Source: Alphaproteobacteria bacterium UBA3768
GTDB taxonomy: Bacteria > Pseudomonadota > Alphaproteobacteria > CAAHEQ01 > UBA3637
Assembly: GCA_002372315.1 (NCBI GenBank)
Contig: DFFU01000010.1
Span: forward strand, 1-53,325
DNA length: 53,325 nucleotides
Direction of reading: 5' to 3'
Part shown: one piece after another, positions 49,199 to 53,325 of the stretch
How positions within the stretch are numbered: the stretch's first letter is position 1
How the letters are laid out: each line of letters starts with the position of its first letter
The notes under the pieces: generated by a model
Told to the model about the DNA's origin: nothing
Database searches by the model: none
Seen by the model: the letters and a program-made list of their open reading frames with translations, nothing else
Position numbers and translations under genes: made by a program

Positions 49199-49618
49199 AT
49201 GAAACAAGAACATAAAGAACTGATTAAAGAGTTATCAAATTTATTAAAAGAAAACAATCTGCATGAGATTGAGTATCAAGAAAATGGTGTCTTATTAAAG
49301 GTGGTGGCACAAACCCAAACAGTGCCTGTGGTAATGCCTTCAACACCATCATCAATGCAATCGGCTCAACCTGAAAAACAAGAAAGAAATATTTTAACTT
49401 GTCCGATGGTTGGTGTCGTTTATTTGGCACCCAGTCCTGAAGCGCCCACTTACGTTAAAGTGGGTGATGTTGTTTCAGAAGGACAAACAATTTGTTTGGT
49501 GGAAGCCATGAAGACTTTTAATCCGATTACCGCACAAAAGTCAGGTAAAATAAAGGCGGTTTTGGTGGAATCGGGGGCACCGGTTGAATATAATCAGCCT
49601 TTATTTGAATTGGAATAA
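49199..49618 (+). CDS. accB: Acetyl-CoA carboxylase biotin carboxyl carrier protein
   Basis: AccB carries the biotin of acetyl-CoA carboxylase, the first step of fatty acid synthesis. The 139-residue protein has a helical N-terminus, a Pro/Ser/Gln linker and a C-terminal biotinyl domain with the biotinylated Lys105 in LVEAMKTFNPI. GAGGAAAAA precedes the ATG. accC starts 3 bases after the stop. Confidence 0.96.
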   Translation: MKQEHKELIKELSNLLKENNLHEIEYQENGVLLKVVAQTQTVPVVMPSTPSSMQSAQPEKQERNILTCPMVGVVYLAPSPEAPTYVKVGDVVSEGQTICLVEAMKTFNPITAQKSGKIKAVLVESGAPVEYNQPLFELE

Positions 49619-49621
49619 TTG

Positions 49622-50971
49622 ATGTTTGATAAGATTTTAATTGCCACTCGGGGAGAAATTGCGTTGCGTATCCATCGTGCTTGTCGTGAGATGGGAATTA
49701 AAACGGTGGCGGCCCATTCAACTGTGGATGCAGATGCAATGCATGTCAAGTTGGCCGATGAATCTGTTTGTATTGGGCCAGCCGCAGCAGTTGATTCTTA
49801 TCTGAATAAAGCCAACATTATTGCAGCGGCTATGTTAACAGGGGCTGACGCTATTCATCCTGGTTATGGTTTCTTGGCTGAAAATGCGGATTTTGCTGAG
49901 ATGGTGGAAGCGCATGGTATTAAATTTATTGGCCCAAAACCTCAAATGATACGTCAAATGGGCGACAAGATTAACGCACGTCGTTTAGCTCAAGAGGCAG
50001 GATTACCCATTATTCCTGGATCCTCTTTATTACACAGTGTAGGCGAGGCATTGGAATCAGCACGTCAAATTGGTTATCCCGTATTATTAAAGGCTTCTGC
50101 TGGTGGTGGTGGAAAAGGAATGCGTTTGGCACGCAATGAAAAAGAATTACCTCAAGCCTTTACTTTGGCGCAAAATGAAGCTCGTAAAGCTTTTGGAAAT
50201 CCTGATTTGTATATGGAAAAGTATTTGGAGACACCGCGTCATATTGAAGTTCAGATTTTGGCTGATGATCATGGAAATGTGATTCATTTGGGTGAGCGGG
50301 ATTGTTCCATTCAACGGAATAATCAAAAAATTATTGAAGAAACACCATCCCCAGCTTTAAATGCCGAACAAAGGGAAGCTTTGGGGTGTATGACCGTTGC
50401 TGCCATTAAAAAATTGGGATATACCAATGTGGGGACTGTGGAATACCTTTACCAAAATGGTCAATTCTATTTTATGGAAATGAATACGCGTGTTCAAGTG
50501 GAACACCCAATATCTGAAATGCTTTATACTTTTGATATCGTTCGTGAACAAATTCAACTGGCGGCTGGATTGCCGTTGAGTGTTAAACAAGAAAATTTAC
50601 ATCCACAGGGGCATGTGATTGAATGTCGTATCAATGCAGAAGATCCTACGAATTTTTGCCCATGTCCCGGAAAAATTACGGGATGGCATGTACCAGGAGG
50701 TCTTTCTGTGCGTGTTGATTCTGGTATGTATGCGGGGTGTGTTGTACCCCCGCATTATGATAGCTTAGTGGCCAAATTGATTGTGGCAGGTCGTACACGT
50801 AATGGAATGCTTTTGCGCTTAAAACGTGCTTTGGGTGAATTTGTTATAGAAGGGGTTCAAACAACAATTCCACTATTGCAGGAAGTAACTCAAAATCCTG
50901 ATTTTGTGGATGGACGCTATCACAATCATTGGTTACAAGAATTTTTAGATTCTAAAAAAACAAAACAATAA
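49622..50971 (+). CDS. accC: Acetyl-CoA carboxylase biotin carboxylase
   Basis: AccC carboxylates the biotin on AccB using ATP and bicarbonate. The start is the ATG at 49622; the TTG directly before it is not needed. Motifs include IATRGEIALRIHRACREMGI, HPGYGFLAENADF, the ATP-grasp glycine loop SAGGGGKGMR, and EMNTRVQVEHPISEM. The 450-residue size is normal. It forms the usual accB-accC operon. Confidence 0.97.
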   Translation: MFDKILIATRGEIALRIHRACREMGIKTVAAHSTVDADAMHVKLADESVCIGPAAAVDSYLNKANIIAAAMLTGADAIHPGYGFLAENADFAEMVEAHGIKFIGPKPQMIRQMGDKINARRLAQEAGLPIIPGSSLLHSVGEALESARQIGYPVLLKASAGGGGKGMRLARNEKELPQAFTLAQNEARKAFGNPDLYMEKYLETPRHIEVQILADDHGNVIHLGERDCSIQRNNQKIIEETPSPALNAEQREALGCMTVAAIKKLGYTNVGTVEYLYQNGQFYFMEMNTRVQVEHPISEMLYTFDIVREQIQLAAGLPLSVKQENLHPQGHVIECRINAEDPTNFCPCPGKITGWHVPGGLSVRVDSGMYAGCVVPPHYDSLVAKLIVAGRTRNGMLLRLKRALGEFVIEGVQTTIPLLQEVTQNPDFVDGRYHNHWLQEFLDSKKTKQ

Positions 50972-50996
50972 CAATATGTTATCTTATAAAGTTATT

Positions 50997-52319
50997 CTAA
51001 TGGAGCAGTGGAGACCATGCGGGATCTGAGGCCTCATCTGGTGTTTTTAACAATCTTTCATTATAGCCTGCTACATCAATTGAATAAATATGTGGGTTGC
51101 CGTTTTGATTCCAGCGGGAACTTTTTTCTTGACGGCCAAAAGCAATAAAACGACCATTGGGTGACCATGTGGGACCTTCCACCAAAAATCCCTGAGCAAT
51201 TAGGCGTTCACTAGAGCCATCTGGGCGCATAAGGCCAATATAAAAAGTTCCATCTTTAATTTTTGTAAAGGCAATATAATCACCCCTTGGTGACCAAACA
51301 GGCGTTGCATAACTGCCTTCACCATAGCTGATTCGGTGAACATTTCCTCCATTTGCATCCATGACATATAATTGCTGCTTTCCTGAACGATCTGAGTTAA
51401 AAACAATACTCTTGCCATCGGCTGAAAAACAGGGAGAAGTATCAATAGCAGGGTGATTTGTTAGTTTTTTTTGTTGCCCAGATTCTAGGTCATATAAATA
51501 AATTTCAGTATTGCCCTTTTCTGAAAAAGACATAGTCATTTTTTTGCCATCAGGTGAAAAGCGAGGTGCAAAAGACATTCCTTTAAATTTACCCACTAAA
51601 TTGTTTTTCCCTGTTTTTAGATCCATTAAATAAACTTGAGGTGTTCCCGATTGATAGGACATATAGGCTATCTTTTCACCTTTTGGAGCAAAGCGTGGTG
51701 TCATGACCATATCTTTATCAGAAGATAAAAATTGCAAATTAGCCCCATCTAGATCCATCATTGTCAGTCTTCTTTTTCGATTTTTGGCATTTCCAGATTC
51801 GGATATAAAAACAATTTTTGAATCAAAATAGCCTGTATCACCCGTCATGCGTTCATAAACCGTATCAGAAATAATATGTGCCAACTTTCGCCATAAGACT
51901 TTATTGGTACTCACATTTCTTTGGGGCATCAATTGTTGTTGTCCATAAATATCCCACAGTATAAAGGAAACTTTTATGTCCCCATTGGGATTTTGGCTGA
52001 GTTCACCTTGAATCAAGCCTTGAACATTTAAAACCTGCCAATCAGCAAATGATGGTTTTTCTTGCAGAGAAGAAAAATTTTGTAGATATGCATTATGATC
52101 CACTATCCGAAACAAACCAGAACTTTCTAAATCAGATTGAATGACAGTTGCAATTTGCTTGGCCATTGCTTTTAATCCATTATCTTGGACAGAAAAACTG
52201 GCAATTGCCAGTGGAATAGGGGCTGTTTTAGCGCCATTGACGTCAATTTTTAATGTCGCATATGATGGAAGAATATAAAAAAATAAAAGCAATATGCATA
52301 AACGTAAAAACGACTTCAT
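50997..52319 (-). CDS. tolB: Tol-Pal system beta-propeller protein TolB
   Basis: TolB is a periplasmic propeller that binds Pal and takes part in outer-membrane constriction. I start it at the ATG at 52319, after GGGAGAAAAGA, giving a signal peptide (KSFLRLCILLLFFYILPSYA). The N-terminal domain (IPLAIASFSVQ...IQSDLESSGLFRIVDHNAYLQ) and repeated propeller blades (APKGEKIAYMSYQSGTPQVYLMDL, SPDGKKMTMSFSEKGNTEIYLYDL, SADGKSIVFNSDRSGKQQLYVMD) are typical. Its usual neighbours tolQRA and pal are not in view. Confidence 0.95.
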   Translation of the reverse strand: MKSFLRLCILLLFFYILPSYATLKIDVNGAKTAPIPLAIASFSVQDNGLKAMAKQIATVIQSDLESSGLFRIVDHNAYLQNFSSLQEKPSFADWQVLNVQGLIQGELSQNPNGDIKVSFILWDIYGQQQLMPQRNVSTNKVLWRKLAHIISDTVYERMTGDTGYFDSKIVFISESGNAKNRKRRLTMMDLDGANLQFLSSDKDMVMTPRFAPKGEKIAYMSYQSGTPQVYLMDLKTGKNNLVGKFKGMSFAPRFSPDGKKMTMSFSEKGNTEIYLYDLESGQQKKLTNHPAIDTSPCFSADGKSIVFNSDRSGKQQLYVMDANGGNVHRISYGEGSYATPVWSPRGDYIAFTKIKDGTFYIGLMRPDGSSERLIAQGFLVEGPTWSPNGRFIAFGRQEKSSRWNQNGNPHIYSIDVAGYNERLLKTPDEASDPAWSPLLH

Positions 52320-52375
52320 TCGTCTTTTCTCCCTTTTGGGTATTGAATCACAAATTAAAGTAAAAATCAAGTATA

Positions 52376-52406
52376 AAAAAGGTGGTACTTATCTGTACCA
52401 CCTTTT
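52376..52406 (-). terminator. Terminator of the trimeric autotransporter gene
   Basis: A 12-bp stem AAAAGGTGGTAC / GTACCACCTTTT with loop TTATCT, flanked by an A-run that becomes a U-run on the minus strand. Confidence 0.88.
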
Positions 52407-52417
52407 AATGGGAACTT

Positions 52418-53325
52418 TTACCAGCCAAATGTCAAACCACCCGAAACAGTGGCGCTTTGTTCGCCTGCATAAGCAGCCCCAATGTTTAACATCAGGTTAT
52501 CATTAATATAATGGAATCCCCCTAAAGCAAATCCTGTCTTACCACGATAATGACCAGCACCAATAGCAATTTGTGTATCACTGAAAGCTCTAGCATTGGG
52601 TTTCAAACCCGTGAGAGCAGCCATACTCGCAAAACCGGCCTTCATTTGCTTATCCAATTTTTTAACCTTATTTTCAACACGATCTAAGTTTCTGTCTAGA
52701 GCAGAAATAGCGGACGTTAGGCTTTCACCAGATTTCACATAGTGAGTGGAAGAATAATCTAAACTTCCAATTTGATCGCCTGCTGCCCGTAAACCATCAG
52801 ATAATGAAGTTGCCATGCCCGTATTGATAGCACCATTACTGCTGAGTACAGTACGATTTCCGATAGCATTATCCAAACTGATTAAATGGTCCTCTACTGT
52901 CGTTCCCTTGGCCAAGTTAGAATGGGTACCTGTCGTTGAAGCTCCGGATTTTGTCGAATCAACACTTCCATCACTTTTGACCAATTTATGAATTTTTCCC
53001 ATGGATTGATCAATATTTTCCAAAGCCTGAACAACAGTACTTGGTGAAGTTGTCGTTCCGTTTGTTAAATTACCTTTGGCCTCTGAATAAGTACCTAATT
53101 CGGCCACAGCTCCCATTTTTTCATCTAGAACACTGATATTGGCATTAATGGTATTTGCAACGGCTGTATTATTTGTGCTTGTTACGTTAGAGCCGATAGT
53201 TGTATCCAAAGCTTGTATATTTGCATCGACACTGTTGGAAGCAGATAATTTCATTCCTGTTCCAGTACGATCTTGAATCTTTGAGGTATCAACTGTTCCG
53301 ATAGCTGTATCCAAAGCTTGTATAT
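52418..53325 (-). CDS. YadA-type trimeric autotransporter adhesin, 5' partial
   Basis: The frame is open to the window edge, so the N-terminus and most of the passenger lie outside. The visible stalk has repeated units such as IQALDTTIGSNV, ISVLDEKMGAV and ISLDNAIGN. A coiled-coil neck follows (LDRNLDRVENKVKKLDKQMKAGFASMAAL), then the four-strand membrane anchor (QIAIGAGHYRGKTGFALGGFHYINDNLMLNIGAAYAG...SGGLTFGW) ending in Trp. By family it trimerises in the outer membrane and mediates adhesion. An 18-base segment is repeated at about 53201-53219 and 53309-53325. Confidence 0.92.
   Translation of the reverse strand, partial: IQALDTAIGTVDTSKIQDRTGTGMKLSASNSVDANIQALDTTIGSNVTSTNNTAVANTINANISVLDEKMGAVAELGTYSEAKGNLTNGTTTSPSTVVQALENIDQSMGKIHKLVKSDGSVDSTKSGASTTGTHSNLAKGTTVEDHLISLDNAIGNRTVLSSNGAINTGMATSLSDGLRAAGDQIGSLDYSSTHYVKSGESLTSAISALDRNLDRVENKVKKLDKQMKAGFASMAALTGLKPNARAFSDTQIAIGAGHYRGKTGFALGGFHYINDNLMLNIGAAYAGEQSATVSGGLTFGW

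Overview
The window looks like a chromosomal segment of an AT-rich Alphaproteobacterium, most likely an uncultured gut-associated lineage of the RF32/Paracaedibacterales type. The evidence is low GC; Gram-negative envelope genes (TolB, an AcrAB-like RND pump, a YadA-type trimeric autotransporter, a C-terminal-Phe beta-barrel protein); a prepilin with the signature RSMVEMLGVLAIIGVLSVGG; and a palindromic 'HPELISGS' repeat of a kind I associate with alphaproteobacteria. The genus cannot be fixed from sequence alone. TGA is used as a normal stop.

Layout. 1-945: 3' end of a Cys-rich surface protein. 942-7370 (minus): DUF192 protein, Bax-like protein, murJ, prmC, prfA, a RodZ-like protein and a prepilin peptidase, mostly with overlapping or adjacent ends. 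7479-9639: yqeY-dnaG. 9651-14233: envelope genes (AsmA-like, LD-carboxypeptidase, lytic transglycosylase) and thioredoxin. 14244-15035: outer-membrane protein. 15199-15980: rplU-rpmA and a small gene. 16050: tRNA-Leu(UAG).

16117-30005 is a 13.9-kb integrative element inserted in the 3' end of tRNA-Leu. It is bounded by an exact 19-bp direct repeat. It carries a tyrosine integrase, an SF3-type helicase/replication protein behind an A-rich, hairpin-containing leader, a four-gene accessory operon including DUF3768, a serine recombinase and a phage-type adenine methyltransferase. Its most striking cargo is a minus-strand operon: a prepilin with a long Cys-rich HWNGSSC repeat domain, a YidC-like/sulfatase-superfamily fusion, a TagB/TagF-type glycerophosphotransferase and a TagD-like cytidylyltransferase. 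I read this as a candidate mobile system for making and phosphoglycerol-decorating a pilus or surface glycan (inference).

30017-40534: rlmE (separated by the element from its probable tRNA neighbour), an RsmB-family methyltransferase, a large low-complexity protein, a cation/proton antiporter, a LOG-family protein and an RND pump. 40612: tRNA-Gln, followed by a scar holding the first codons of the element's methyltransferase. 40987-44361: fused MFS/acyltransferase/acyl-ACP synthetase. 44370-45101: divergent promoters that both appear to give leaderless mRNAs. 45102-48754: a second candidate system, made of an MJ0619/Tes-like radical SAM enzyme, two small membrane proteins, an Lgt-like protein and an ICMT-like methyltransferase. 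It ends in a truncated integrase copy beside tRNA-Gly. 49199-50971: accB-accC. 50997-52319: tolB. 52418-end: trimeric autotransporter, cut by the window edge.

All three tRNA genes in the window carry either this element or a scar of a related one.
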